NCBI RefSeq assembly: GCF_018613755.1
Contig: NZ_JAGGPP010000033.1
Coordinates: 39,702-103,701, forward strand
DNA length: 64,000 bases
From: Arthrobacter sp. ISL-72
GTDB lineage: Bacteria > Actinomycetota > Actinomycetes > Actinomycetales > Micrococcaceae
Direction of reading: 5' to 3'
A program made the translations under genes and the position numbers. How positions within the stretch are numbered: the first letter of the stretch is position 1; every line of letters starts with the position of its first letter. Shown in pieces: positions 28,764 through 37,535 of the stretch. The notes under the pieces were generated by a model, which did not search any database, was not told the DNA's origin, and worked only from the letters and a program-made list of their open reading frames with translations.

Positions 28764-30191
28764 ATGAACTCTGCAGCTGCACAAGGCTTACTCTCCCGAA
28801 TGGAGAGCATGCCGATATCAAAGCCTCACTACAAACTCGCCCTGATTGGCGGCCTCGGCCTACTCTTTGACGGCATGGATGGCGCCTTAGTCTCGTATAT
28901 CCTGCCGGTCATTACGCCACTGTGGCACCTTCAGGGAGCACAAACAGGACTCATCGGCAGTTCTCTTCTCATCGGCATACTGGTCGGGTCCCTGACCGCC
29001 GGTGTTGTGGGCGACCGAATCGGCCGGCGAAAAGTGATGATGTACGCCCTGGCTCTTTATGCAGTCGCCACCCTTGCCGCCGCGGCATCTCAAAATTGGG
29101 AGATGTTCTTTGCCTTCCGGGTAATCGCGGGGATCGGCATAGGCGCCGAAGCAGCCATTATTCCCACATTCATTTCGGAGTTCATTCCCGCGGCCAAACG
29201 TGGCCTCTTCGTGGGTTCAGTGGCTGGCTTCTTCTCCCTCGGATATGTGTCGGCGGCGCTGCTCGGAACATTTGTTGTAGCCGGCAGCCCCGAAGGCTGG
29301 AGGATCGGCCAGGTCATCACCGCCGTTCCGGTTCTGATGTTGCTCTGGTGGCGGCGGATCCTGCCCGAATCACCACGCTGGTTGATCAGCAGAGGCCGCT
29401 ATCAGGAAGCAGAAGCCACCGTTGATGCATTGGAACGCGGGGTCCTGCTGACGCACACAATGAAACAAGCTCCCGCAACCTCTCACTCGGCAACCACAGC
29501 AGCCGATGAGTCCATCCAGCGGCCGCCGCTGTTCCACTTCCCGGAACTCTTCAAAAATGGCAATGGCCGGCGGACTGCCGTGCTATGGCTCCTATGGATG
29601 TCGGTCACTTTCTCGTTCTACGGCTTCTTCGTCTGGATCCCGTCACTTCTCGTCGCCAACGGCATGACCATGACAAAAAGCTTCACCTACACCCTGATCA
29701 TCACCATCGCCCAAATTCCCGGATACTACAGCGCCGCCTACCTCAATGAGCGGCTCAGCCGAAAGATCACAATCGCGTCTTATCTGGCTGGTGGAGCAAC
29801 TTCAGCCTACTTATTGTCGACCGCGCAGGACAGCGCCCAAATCCTCATCTTCGGCTGCTTCCTGTCGTTCTTCATGAACGGCTGCTATGCCGCCCTATAC
29901 GCCTACACTCCTGAGGTCTACGCCACCAAACTTCGGGCTACGGGCATGGGCACTGCATCAGCGGTAGGGCGCATCGGGGGCATTGCTGCCCCCATCATCA
30001 TCGGGGCAAGCTACACACAACTCGGTTTCGGCGGAGTCTTCACCCTGGTCATGTCTGCACTCTTGATCGCCGCCTTCGCTGTCCTGGTGTTCGGCGTCAA
30101 CACCAGGGGAAGAACGCTGGAAGAGATCAGCGAAGCAACAGTCATCGAACCCCGTCACGACCAGGCCCACGCGCAGCCCGTTAACAAATAA
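28764..30191 (+). CDS. MFS transporter (metabolite:H+ symporter type)
   Basis: A 475-residue carrier with 12 predicted helices and a long central loop (about 225-265). LFDGMDGALVSYILPVITP in helix 1 and DRIGRRKVMMYALALYA in the 2-3 loop are typical of aromatic-acid/sugar-type MFS symporters, as is PESPRWLISRGRYQEAEATV after helix 6. It lies between the cyclodeaminase-like and amidohydrolase genes and is probably co-transcribed, so it should import their substrate. The region between 28640 and 28763 holds no gene. Confidence 0.9.
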   Translation: MNSAAAQGLLSRMESMPISKPHYKLALIGGLGLLFDGMDGALVSYILPVITPLWHLQGAQTGLIGSSLLIGILVGSLTAGVVGDRIGRRKVMMYALALYAVATLAAAASQNWEMFFAFRVIAGIGIGAEAAIIPTFISEFIPAAKRGLFVGSVAGFFSLGYVSAALLGTFVVAGSPEGWRIGQVITAVPVLMLLWWRRILPESPRWLISRGRYQEAEATVDALERGVLLTHTMKQAPATSHSATTAADESIQRPPLFHFPELFKNGNGRRTAVLWLLWMSVTFSFYGFFVWIPSLLVANGMTMTKSFTYTLIITIAQIPGYYSAAYLNERLSRKITIASYLAGGATSAYLLSTAQDSAQILIFGCFLSFFMNGCYAALYAYTPEVYATKLRATGMGTASAVGRIGGIAAPIIIGASYTQLGFGGVFTLVMSALLIAAFAVLVFGVNTRGRTLEEISEATVIEPRHDQAHAQPVNK

Positions 30192-30199
30192 GGACAACA

Positions 30200-31402
30200 G
30201 TGAACCTTCCGAACCTACTGGCAAGCGCGGACGACAAAACCATGGCTATCCGCAACACGTCCCTCTTGGATACACGGACGGGACAAATGTTCAAGGACCA
30301 AACCGTCGTGGTCCGCGGACCACGTATAGAAGTCGTCGGGCAAGAAACCAGCATCCCACCAGGAGCAAAAACGCTAGATGGCAGGGGGATGACCCTGATG
30401 CCCGGCCTCATCGACGCACACAGCCACGTGATGCAAGTCTCCGGGAACTTCAATGACCTGCTCGAGTGGTCGCCGTACTATATAGGCGCCCGAGCAGCTG
30501 ATGTCCTCAAGGACATGCTGCAGCGCGGATTCACGACCACCAGAGATATGGGCGGGGCTGACGCCGGCATAGCAAGGGCTCTGGAGGAAGGGTTAATTGA
30601 AGGCCCGCGCCTCAAATTCGGTGGCCCCATCATTGCCCCCACAGGCGGCCATTCGATGACAAAAGTCTGCGACGGCGAGGTGGAACTACGCCGAGCCATC
30701 CGCAAGGAACTTCGGGACGGAGCCGACCACATAAAGCTAACCGTCAGTGGAGGCGTCATCTCCAAGATGCGCATGGAGTCCCTCGGCTTCACCGAAAAGG
30801 AACTCAAGGCAGCCGTCGAAGAAGCCCATATGGCCCACCGCTACGTTGGGGCGCACGCGTATACCGCAGAAGCTGTAAACAGGGCTCTGAGATGCGGGAT
30901 TCGCAGCATCGAACACGGAAACTACCTCGATGACGAGAGTATCCGTCTGTTCCTTGAAACGGACTCCTACTACGTCCCCACCTTAGCAACCTACTGGTAC
31001 CTAACACAGGAGCCCCATTTCAGCGCCCTGCCAAAAGACAAACAGTCAAAACTCCAAGGCGTCCTTGACGCCGGTCTCGACTCACTGGCCCGGGCAAGTG
31101 AAGCAGGAGTCAAGATTGCCTACGGCACTGATCTGCACGGAGCCGGGCACAAACATCAACTGATGGAACTAACACTGCGCGCCAAGGTCCAACGGCCCAG
31201 CGACATACTCAGGTCCGCCACCGTAGTCGGAGCGGAATTGCTGAATATGGCTGGGCAAATCGGGGAGATTCGGGCCGGCGCCCTCGCGGACCTACTAGTT
31301 GTTGATGGCAACCCCCTCCAGGACATTGACGTACTAAGGAAGCCCGGGGCACTTAAGGTGGTGATGATCAACGGCAGGCTAGTGACAAACCAGCTTTCAT
31401 AA
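30200..31402 (+). CDS. Metal-dependent amidohydrolase (prolidase/ochratoxinase-like branch)
   Basis: A 400-residue TIM-barrel hydrolase, GTG start after AAGGA. Metal-site motifs are LMPGLIDAHSHVMQV (His-x-His), the carboxylated lysine in DHIKLTVSGG, the histidines in HRYVGAHAYT and RSIEHGNYLDD, and the Asp in YGTDLHGAG. This two-metal pattern is that of the branch that includes Xaa-Pro/Xaa-Arg carboxypeptidases and ochratoxinase, enzymes that cleave an amide to an amino acid. No signal peptide is seen, so it acts after uptake. The neighbours suggest hydrolysis of an N-acyl or dipeptide-like compound; the exact substrate is unknown. Confidence 0.88.
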   Translation: MNLPNLLASADDKTMAIRNTSLLDTRTGQMFKDQTVVVRGPRIEVVGQETSIPPGAKTLDGRGMTLMPGLIDAHSHVMQVSGNFNDLLEWSPYYIGARAADVLKDMLQRGFTTTRDMGGADAGIARALEEGLIEGPRLKFGGPIIAPTGGHSMTKVCDGEVELRRAIRKELRDGADHIKLTVSGGVISKMRMESLGFTEKELKAAVEEAHMAHRYVGAHAYTAEAVNRALRCGIRSIEHGNYLDDESIRLFLETDSYYVPTLATYWYLTQEPHFSALPKDKQSKLQGVLDAGLDSLARASEAGVKIAYGTDLHGAGHKHQLMELTLRAKVQRPSDILRSATVVGAELLNMAGQIGEIRAGALADLLVVDGNPLQDIDVLRKPGALKVVMINGRLVTNQLS

Positions 31403-31690
31403 CAGCACAAGTTCAATCCGCCCAAGCGCCGACCGGATTGTCCGCCGCCTGCAGACAGGTGTGTTGCCCGTCCCTCCAAAGAGGTTCAGCGCGAAACTTT
31501 GAGCGCGATCGGCTCGGGCTCCCAAGTGGACAAACTCCGGGTCAACAGCGGTTGACCGGAGGTTGTGTGTGGCCGAACCTGAAAATTGTTAGGGAGTTGG
31601 TGGACATTCGGAGCGATTGCCTTTTGGCTGGGGGTCTTCGTTGTGGTCAGGACGCTATGCGTGCGGCAACGGGGTTGGGGCGCAAACAGA
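31403..31690. other. Non-coding interval after the amidohydrolase gene
   Basis: About 290 bases without a supportable gene; open frames lack ribosome sites and family motifs. No clear repeat or operator was seen apart from the cold-shock terminator that follows. Confidence 0.4.
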
Positions 31691-31691
31691 G

Positions 31692-31720
31692 AAGCTGGCC
31701 GGTTTGTAGCCGGCCAGCTT
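31692..31720 (-). terminator. Terminator of the cold-shock gene
   Basis: AAGCTGGCCGG (31692-31702) and CCGGCCAGCTT (31710-31720) form a perfect 11-bp stem with a 7-nt loop, 12 bases beyond the csp stop. On the minus strand it is followed by a T-containing stretch (CTCTGTTTG). Confidence 0.85.
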
Positions 31721-31732
31721 TCTGAGAACCAC

Positions 31733-31936
31733 TTAGAGCGGCTGGATGTTCTCCGCCTGCGGACCCTTAGGGCCCTGCGTGATGTCGAACTGAACCTTCT
31801 GGTTCTCGTCCAGGGAGCGGTAACCGCTGGATGCGATTGCTGAAAAATGTGCGAACACGTCAGCGCTTCCGTCGTCGGGGGCGATGAAACCAAAGCCCTT
31901 TTCGGCGTTGAACCACTTGACCGTACCTGTTGCCAT
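31733..31936 (-). CDS. Cold-shock domain protein (CspA family)
   Basis: A 67-residue single-OB-fold RNA chaperone. MATGTVKWFNAEKGFGFIAP holds RNP1 (KGFGFI), and DVFAHFSAI is RNP2. The ATG at 31936 is preceded by GAAGGA. Length and charge are normal for actinobacterial Csp proteins, which melt mRNA structure in the cold or in stationary phase. A perfect hairpin terminator follows. The upstream region is long and gene-free, as expected for the structured leaders of cold-shock genes. Confidence 0.96.
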   Translation of the reverse strand: MATGTVKWFNAEKGFGFIAPDDGSADVFAHFSAIASSGYRSLDENQKVQFDITQGPKGPQAENIQPL

Positions 31937-32621
31937 GCTTTTTTCCTTCACGGGTCGCGGGCCGGATCCGCTTGTCGGATTGCCGTCCCCGCCACTCACA
32001 TGATGAGCCTATGTGCCAGTGCCGGTGCGGGCAACAGATTGGTCAAAAAGCGGAACCTGGATGAAGCGGCCGGCCCCACTTCCCACGGGCGGCTGCTCCG
32101 AGGGTTCTGGACCCACGGCCTCCAGGGAGATGATCCCAGCGACTAGTCATTCTCCAGAGCGTCCAACCCGGCACGCATGGACTGGACACCCGAACCAGCG
32201 GCTCCGTCCCTTCTGTGCCTGTTGTTGGCTTCAGGAGTTGCGGGTGTTTTCAGGGCCTTCGGAGCTTTTTACTGTGTCTCATAGAGACCGCTGCCGCCGG
32301 CGGAGTGCCTGGTCCCGGTCCGCGTTGGGTTTGGCCTAAACGGCTTCGCTGTCCCCCATGTGGTCAAGGCCCTGTGCCAGGACCTCCCGGCACTCCCCGG
32401 AATCGTAAAACCGCCTATGGTCTTCCCCCGAGGACGAGCGGCAGATAACCGACCTTCTGCCCAGCGGCTTTAAAACGAAAAAGGGACTCCCCCGGTCTGT
32501 TTTGGATTGCCGATTATCAGGTAACGCCTAAGTCATTTAGGGCCTGAACCAGCGGTAGCACAGCGGACGCCGCGAGTCAGGACCGGGGTCTCGCCCACGC
32601 TGAGACTGGCAGGATAGTGCT
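31937..32621. other. Long gene-free interval between csp and the pRiA4b ORF-3 gene
   Basis: About 680 bases with no convincing CDS on either strand. The first part should contain the csp promoter and leader on the minus strand. The rest has several short open frames with no motif, and looks like decayed sequence at the edge of the accessory region. Confidence 0.45.
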
Positions 32622-34019
32622 GTGACGATACGTGCTGCAGATGAAGATCCCGGGTCGATGTTGCTGCGGGTGGAAGTCTCGATCGTGGGAAGTGAACCGG
32701 CCATCTGGCGGCTCCTCGACATCGACCCTTCCCTGACTCTGGACAGGGTCCACGAAGTCCTTCAAACGGCCGTCGGATGGCGGGATTCGCATCTGCATTC
32801 TTTCACCGACACCGACCCCTATGTTCGCCTGCGCACCGTCAACGGGCATATCCGCGAACCACGGCGCTGGGTCCCCCTGGACCTGCTGGAAGACACCGAC
32901 GGCGACCTGCCCGAGACGGACTCGGCTCTAGGCCAGATCCTCACAACCGGTTCCGGTCCCCTGTTCTATGAATATGACTTCGGAGACGGCTGGATCCACC
33001 GCCTGGAACTCACCGGAAACCCCCCCATGCCGGCCAACGCCCCAAGGGCGCGGCTCCTGAACGGCGCACGGCGGGCCCCGCTGGAAGATTCCGGCGGCAT
33101 CGGTGGCTACCACGACATGCTCGACGTCCTCGCCGATCCCGGCCACGAAGAGCACGAAGACCTTCAGGCCTGGGTTGCCTGGATAGCCGGGCCATGGCAG
33201 GAATTCGATCCGGACCAACTGGACATCGATGCGGTGAACAACGAATTGGCACTGCTGTTCCCTGCCCCCTCTGCCAACGAACACGGACGCGGAAGCGAGT
33301 CACTGACCCAGGAACTCACGAACCGGATGTCTCCCGGACTGCGACACGAATTCCGTTCATTCCTGCACGCCGCCGGCCTCGACGGGCCCGCAACGGTCGA
33401 AGCAGACGTTGCCGTGGCGATGACCGCCCCCTATCTCTGGCTCACCCGCCGCATCGGGCTTGACGGTCTATGCCTCACCGCTGCCGGGTGGCTACCGCCG
33501 GCCGTAGTCCGCGAAGCAATGACAGAACTCGGGTGGGCCAAGGACTGGATCGGCAAAGCCAACCGCGAGGACCAGACCCTGCCCGTCCTTCAGCTGCGCG
33601 AAAGCGCCCAGCGGCTCGGCCTGATCCGCAAAATCAAAGGCAAGCTCGTCCTCACATCCGCCGCCAAGCGGCTGCTCGATGATCCCGAAGGGCTTTGGCT
33701 CTTCCTCGCCAAATCCATCGCCCATCGGCACCGCCATGATTCCGAGCGCGACGCGACGCTGTTACTCCTGCTCGAAGTCGCCGCAGGGAAACGAACCGAA
33801 TGGGCCGACTACCGTGAAGCCGTCGCCTTCGGCCTCGGAGCACTCGGCTGGAGCACCCGCTCCGGAGCCGAACTGGAACCGAACACGGTCCAAGCAATCC
33901 TCGTCAACGCCCACGAAGTCCTCCTGAACCTCGGCATCTTCAACGACCGCTTCGGGCTCAAAGCAAACACCGTCAAGGCACCAGGGCAAGCCTTCGCCCG
34001 CGCAGCACTCCATTCATAA
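32622..34019 (+). CDS. Plasmid pRiA4b ORF-3 family protein with a long C-terminal extension
   Basis: A 465-residue protein; the GTG at 32622 lies 7 bases after AGGA. Residues 15-190 match the pRiA4b ORF-3 (IS1096 TnpR-like) domain: EPAIWRLLDIDPSLTLDRVH, LQTAVGWRDSHLHSF, FYEYDFGDGWIHRLEL and LNGARRAPLEDSGGIGGYHD. Residues 215-465 are an additional helical region with LTSAAKRLLDDPEGLWLF and AVAFGLGALGWSTRSGAE. This family often sits on mobile DNA; no biochemical role is established to my knowledge. A shorter paralogue is at 51832-52482. A serine recombinase gene follows at 34269. Confidence 0.85.
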   Translation: MTIRAADEDPGSMLLRVEVSIVGSEPAIWRLLDIDPSLTLDRVHEVLQTAVGWRDSHLHSFTDTDPYVRLRTVNGHIREPRRWVPLDLLEDTDGDLPETDSALGQILTTGSGPLFYEYDFGDGWIHRLELTGNPPMPANAPRARLLNGARRAPLEDSGGIGGYHDMLDVLADPGHEEHEDLQAWVAWIAGPWQEFDPDQLDIDAVNNELALLFPAPSANEHGRGSESLTQELTNRMSPGLRHEFRSFLHAAGLDGPATVEADVAVAMTAPYLWLTRRIGLDGLCLTAAGWLPPAVVREAMTELGWAKDWIGKANREDQTLPVLQLRESAQRLGLIRKIKGKLVLTSAAKRLLDDPEGLWLFLAKSIAHRHRHDSERDATLLLLLEVAAGKRTEWADYREAVAFGLGALGWSTRSGAELEPNTVQAILVNAHEVLLNLGIFNDRFGLKANTVKAPGQAFARAALHS

Positions 34020-34234
34020 CCACTCATAACCAGCAACTCACCGACCCCGCGGCGACCCGCATCCTCCGAGGCGAGCAAGCTTGAAGCTGGCTGCGAAGTT
34101 AAGCGTTCCGGCAATGAGAGGCCTTCGCCGCCCATATAGTGACCAAAAATATCGTCATCCCTGAACTGTGAAAGCCCACCCTGACATATCAGTAGCCGCG
34201 CGGGTCTTGACTTTCTTCTGGGACGGGCCTAGAA

Positions 34235-34253
34235 CTCAACCTGACAGGTTGAG
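34235..34253. promoter_or_regulatory. Palindrome in front of the recombinase gene
   Basis: CTCAACCTGACAGGTTGAG has 9-bp perfect arms around one central base and lies 15 bases before the resolvase ATG. It could be an autoregulatory operator or a crossover-type site; no second copy was found nearby. Confidence 0.5.
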
Positions 34254-34268
34254 GGTTGGAGACGCAGA

Positions 34269-34835
34269 ATGGCTGGACAGCGGATCGGGTATGTGCGGGT
34301 CAGCACGCTGGACCAGAACGAGAAACGCCAGCTCGAAGGCCAGGTTCTGGACAGGGTCTTCACGGACAAGGCCTCCGGCAGAGACACCGCCCGACCCCAA
34401 CTCGCGGAGCTTCTGCGATTTGCCAGGGACGGTGACACCGTAGTTGTGCACAGCATGGACAGGCTTGCCCGCAACCTCGATGACTTACGTGCTCTCGTCC
34501 AAGGCCTCACCAGCAAGCGCGTACGGGTGGAGTTCGTCAAAGAGAGCCTGGTCTTCACTGGCGAGGACTCCCCCATGGCCAACCTCATGCTTTCGGTCAT
34601 GGGGGCCTTCGCTGAATTCGAACGTTCCCTCATTAGGGAACGCCAAAGGGAAGGCATCGCCCTGGCTAAACAACGCGGCGCCTACAAAGGCCGGAAAAAG
34701 ACCCTCACGCCGGAACGGACAGCCGAACTGGTCACGCGTGCCGGAAGCGGTGTTCCGAAAGCGGTCCTTGCCCGTGACTACGGGATCAGCAGGGAGACGG
34801 TCTACCAGTACCTGCGCCACGCAAAGCTGGAGTGA
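34269..34835 (+). CDS. Serine recombinase/resolvase (Tn3-type)
   Basis: A 188-residue site-specific recombinase. RIGYVRVSTLDQN carries the nucleophilic serine, SMDRLARNLDDLRALVQGL the conserved arginines, and GAFAEFERSLIRERQREGI the E-helix linker. A C-terminal HTH (VLARDYGISRETVYQYLRHA) binds DNA. It is complete and could be active. No Tn3-type transposase is present, so it is either a solo resolvase or the remainder of a transposon. A ~58-bp repeat shared with 37048-37106 follows 54 bases after its stop. Confidence 0.93.
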   Translation: MAGQRIGYVRVSTLDQNEKRQLEGQVLDRVFTDKASGRDTARPQLAELLRFARDGDTVVVHSMDRLARNLDDLRALVQGLTSKRVRVEFVKESLVFTGEDSPMANLMLSVMGAFAEFERSLIRERQREGIALAKQRGAYKGRKKTLTPERTAELVTRAGSGVPKAVLARDYGISRETVYQYLRHAKLE

Positions 34836-34888
34836 ACCACTCCCCCTGCCGGCGGCGTCCTTGTGCCGCAGCCCCCCGTGGCCGCTGT

Positions 34889-34946
34889 AGCTTGACTGAA
34901 TCCTAATTATCGGCGTTCAAAGCGCGGGAGTAGCAGTAGTAGCGAG
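34889..34946. repeat. Diverged ~58-bp repeat, copy A
   Basis: Begins AGCTTGAC and contains ATTATCGGCGTTC and CGGGAGTAG-n-AGTAGT. It aligns over its whole length with copy B (37048-37106) with scattered substitutions and one gap. The CCnATTATCGG part also recurs at 58587-58637 (copy C). Confidence 0.65.
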
Positions 34947-35299
34947 GCGATTACGGCTCGTGATGCCGGTGCTGCAGGGTCCCGATTCGAGCGGTGTACC
35001 GGGCACTCTGGATGAGCCAACGCGGGGTATTGAACGCTTGTTCAACCTCCGCTAGTGTCCTCCATATGAGTTTGATCACAATGAGCGAGAAGCCAGCGAA
35101 CAAGAAGCGACTCGTCGCCACCCGAGTTTTCGGGCACGCGCTGACTAGTTTGAAATGCAGCTTCGCCGGCATGCGCACAACCCGCAGGCGCGGACAGCAC
35201 GTGGTGCTTCGCTCTGATGGGGCCGGTCGGGAAATTCCGACGGAGCCAAGTACCCCAGCGTGGAATGAGGCCGTGATCTACGTCGACACCGCCGGTGCC

Positions 35300-35413
35300 T
35301 GGAACGGGCCCACGGCGGCCATCTAAGGCGTCATCGAGACCCTGCGTGGGGTCGCCCGAGGCTACCGCGACCTCGACAACTACCGCCTACGAGCACCACT
35401 CGCCGCTGACGGT
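35300..35413 (+). pseudogene. C-terminal fragment of an ISL3-family transposase
   Basis: In one frame the translation reads WNGPTAAI, a TAA stop (35324-35326), then GVIETLRGVARGYRDLDNYR and LRAPLA. This matches the conserved ISL3 end, SNGPTEAINGRLE..GFRNL.NYR, with the Asn codon of AIN replaced by a stop. The upstream 300 bases in the same frame are not recognisably transposase. It is an inactive fragment. Confidence 0.6.
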
Positions 35414-35517
35414 CACCACCACGGGGAACACCTACCCGAGCTCAATGGTGAGGGCCAGAAACCTCACTACATGTTTTTAACCGATCAAGTCCATCTTGCT
35501 GAACAAGGAGATCCACC

Positions 35518-36318
35518 TTGAAGAGACCCATGAGCATTGCCTACGCCAGTATCGCCGTTGTATCCATGCTGGCCGCGGCCGGTTGCGCCACCGGCCAGGG
35601 CGGTAAGGATGCGGAGGAGAGCCCCAACTCCGAGAACTGTGCGGTACAGGAACATGCGATGGGTCTGCGCTGGCAGCAGCAAAGCGCCGAGGCACAGGCA
35701 CTGCAGTCCCAGACCTATCGGCTCGCCGGTGAGCGCCTCGCGGAGAAGGTCAAGCAAGCCAAGTCCGAGAACCTCGCGATTGTCACTGATCTGGACGAGA
35801 CCGCAATCGACAACACCGAGCTGTTGGCCCGCGACATGACCGCCTGCCACGACTACAGTGTCTGGGATACCTGGGGCCACTGGGAGCTCGAGGGTTCACC
35901 GTCCGCAATCCCGGGCGCCGCCGAGTTCTTCCACAAAGCCGATAAGATGGGCGTCTCGATCTACTACCTCTCCGACCGAACCGAGGAGAACCTCGATGCC
36001 ACCATCGCATCGCTGAAGGGCCTGGACTTCCCCCAAGTATCGAAGGACCATGTAATGTTGCTAGGCCCATCAAAGGAGGAGCGGCGTACCAAGATCCAGC
36101 GGGAACACGAGATCGTCATGCAACTGGGCGATACACTACATGACTTCGCTGGGGACTACGCCAGCGCCGATCTAGACCAACAGCGACAGCTCGTCGAAAA
36201 AGACGCTGAGCACTTCGGCGGCGACTGGTTCATCCTGCCCAATCCAACCTACGGCTCCTGGGAAGATGCCGAGCTCGACGAGTGGGACGCCGAACTGGAA
36301 GTCAATAAGTCTTCCTGA
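35518..36318 (+). CDS. HAD-superfamily e(P4)-type acid phosphatase lipoprotein
   Basis: A 266-residue lipid-anchored phosphatase. The TTG at 35518 is chosen because AAGGAG is 7 bases upstream; an ATG at 35530 is possible. The N-terminus is a signal peptide with lipobox LAAAGC. The catalytic DDDD-type motif IVTDLDETAIDNTELLA gives the nucleophile Asp pair, YYLSDRTEEN is HAD motif 2, and LGDTLHDFAGDY the acidic motif near the end. Relatives such as Haemophilus e(P4) dephosphorylate 5'-nucleotides at the cell surface. It lies between mobile-element remnants, so it may be acquired; its frame is intact. Confidence 0.88.
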   Translation: MKRPMSIAYASIAVVSMLAAAGCATGQGGKDAEESPNSENCAVQEHAMGLRWQQQSAEAQALQSQTYRLAGERLAEKVKQAKSENLAIVTDLDETAIDNTELLARDMTACHDYSVWDTWGHWELEGSPSAIPGAAEFFHKADKMGVSIYYLSDRTEENLDATIASLKGLDFPQVSKDHVMLLGPSKEERRTKIQREHEIVMQLGDTLHDFAGDYASADLDQQRQLVEKDAEHFGGDWFILPNPTYGSWEDAELDEWDAELEVNKSS

Positions 36319-36459
36319 TGCCTTCTCCGCGTCCTTCGCAATGTCGGCCAAGAGGGCGCCCTGATCGGAGTAATCATCGGTGCCAAAAGGCCGAAGATTC
36401 CCTTCCACCCGCGAACCTCCGAGATGCAGGAGCCACTCCTTAAGAGGTTCCTACGCCAG

Positions 36460-36493
36460 CGCGGGTACCAGGCTCCACAGCCTGGTACCCGCG
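36460..36493. terminator. 15-bp perfect inverted repeat after the phosphatase gene
   Basis: CGCGGGTACCAGGCT (36460-36474), loop CCAC, AGCCTGGTACCCGCG (36479-36493). The stem is perfect. There is no strong T-run, so it may act as an intrinsic terminator of the actinobacterial no-U-tract type or as a binding or attachment site. Confidence 0.55.
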
Positions 36494-36509
36494 GCCTGAA
36501 TATGTCAAC

Positions 36510-37022
36510 GTGATTCAGGACCACCAAGACGGCTTGATTCAGGGCCACCCTGGTTCCAAGCTGAGCGTGCCCAACGAAGACGCGGTTCTGCACCCCACCG
36601 TGCCGCCGGGACAAGTTCCGCGGGAATGGCTTGATGCCCGTGCTGCGATCTCGGCCGAGTTGGGAGGCGACTTCTGTGCCGTGACCGACTCCAAGTCCAT
36701 CGCAATCCTCTATCCGCACTTCATCGGAATGGCCCTCAGCCTCGGTCTGGCAGACCTTGACGCCGCAGCCTTGAAAGACGCCCGACCACGCCAACTTACC
36801 CAGGCAATAGCCGCTTGGATCTACGAGAACACAGATTTCGACGGCATCACGTTCGCCTCCCGTCACGGCGACGACCTGCAGCTGTGAGCCATCTTCGAAC
36901 GACCAGGCGACGGTTTTGTCAGCCCAAAGCTTCGGAACAGCACGTCCGAGGAACTCCACCACGACAGCGACGAGACCAAGCACGCCTTTGCGATGCTTGG
37001 CCTAACCTGGAAGAAGGAATAG
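36510..37022 (+). pseudogene. RES-domain toxin gene with an internal stop
   Basis: The frame encodes a RES-family domain (NAD+-degrading toxins of RES-Xre modules). ARPRQLTQAIAAWIYENTDF and FDGITFASRHGDDLQL match, and after a TGA at 36885-36887 the same frame continues AIFERPGDGFVSPKLR and ends at a TAG at 37020-37022. The stop replaces the tryptophan normally found in LELWAIFE (TGG to TGA). The N-terminus also seems shortened compared with full RES proteins (about 150-200 residues). No antitoxin gene of the Xre/DUF2384 type is adjacent, as expected for a decayed toxin. Confidence 0.65.
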
Positions 37023-37047
37023 GCCACTCCCCTGCCTCGGCCAGCCC

Positions 37048-37106
37048 AGCTTGACGAAAGGTCCATTATCGGCGTTCTAAACCACGGGAGTAGAAGTAGT
37101 TGCGAG
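37048..37106. repeat. Diverged ~58-bp repeat, copy B
   Basis: AGCTTGACGAAAGGTCC-ATTATCGGCGTTC-n-CGGGAGTAGAAGTAGTTGCGAG; paired with copy A (34889) and sharing GACGAAAGGTCCATTATCGG exactly with copy C (58587). GGTCCATTA resembles the resolvase half-site TGTCYRTTA. Confidence 0.65.
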
Positions 37107-37194
37107 AACTCCCGACCTTTGGCGAATTTGGTGTTTTCGCAGGTCATGAACGGTGTGTGCTCCCGGTCGAATCGCGGCGATGCCCCCAGGATTT

Positions 37195-37503
37195 GCTGCG
37201 TACAGCGCTCAAGCTATAGGTTTCCTGCATCTAATGCAATCGGCGATGTGCTCGAGCGAGCGGGGCGCCCGGATGTCGCTTGGTGATTTCTGCGATGCCT
37301 TCGCAGCTGCACGGGACGCCGTTGGGCTGCCCAAGGAACTGGGGCTGCACTGCCTCAAATACTCCCATGTGACCACCTGATCGAAAGCCGGCTATGATTT
37401 AGCGTCGTTCGTACAGACCCAAGTCGGCCACTCGTACGCCTCGACCACCGGCCTCTACACAGCGGTATCGTGGGACTTCAAACAGAAAACCTGCAGCAAA
37501 TAA
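37195..37503 (+). pseudogene. C-terminal remnant of a tyrosine recombinase
   Basis: The translation FAAARDAVGLPKELGLHC and LKYSHVTT corresponds to the HxxR region of XerD-like integrases, with the catalytic Arg replaced by Lys. After an in-frame TGA at 37378-37380 the frame continues AGYDLASFVQTQVGHSYAST and TGLYTAV, the H box and catalytic Tyr region. Another shift precedes the end. The N-terminal two thirds are missing. The HTH gene at 37536 directly follows it, as in related actinobacterial integrase elements. Confidence 0.7.
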
Positions 37504-37535
37504 TCGCGCGCGCATCACCACCTGGGAGGAACCAG

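Noticed and set aside
32013..32448. Overlapping plus-strand frames between csp and the pRiA4b ORF-3 gene
   Set aside because: Pro/Arg/Cys-rich translations, no start signals, several frames open at once; typical of GC-rich non-coding DNA.
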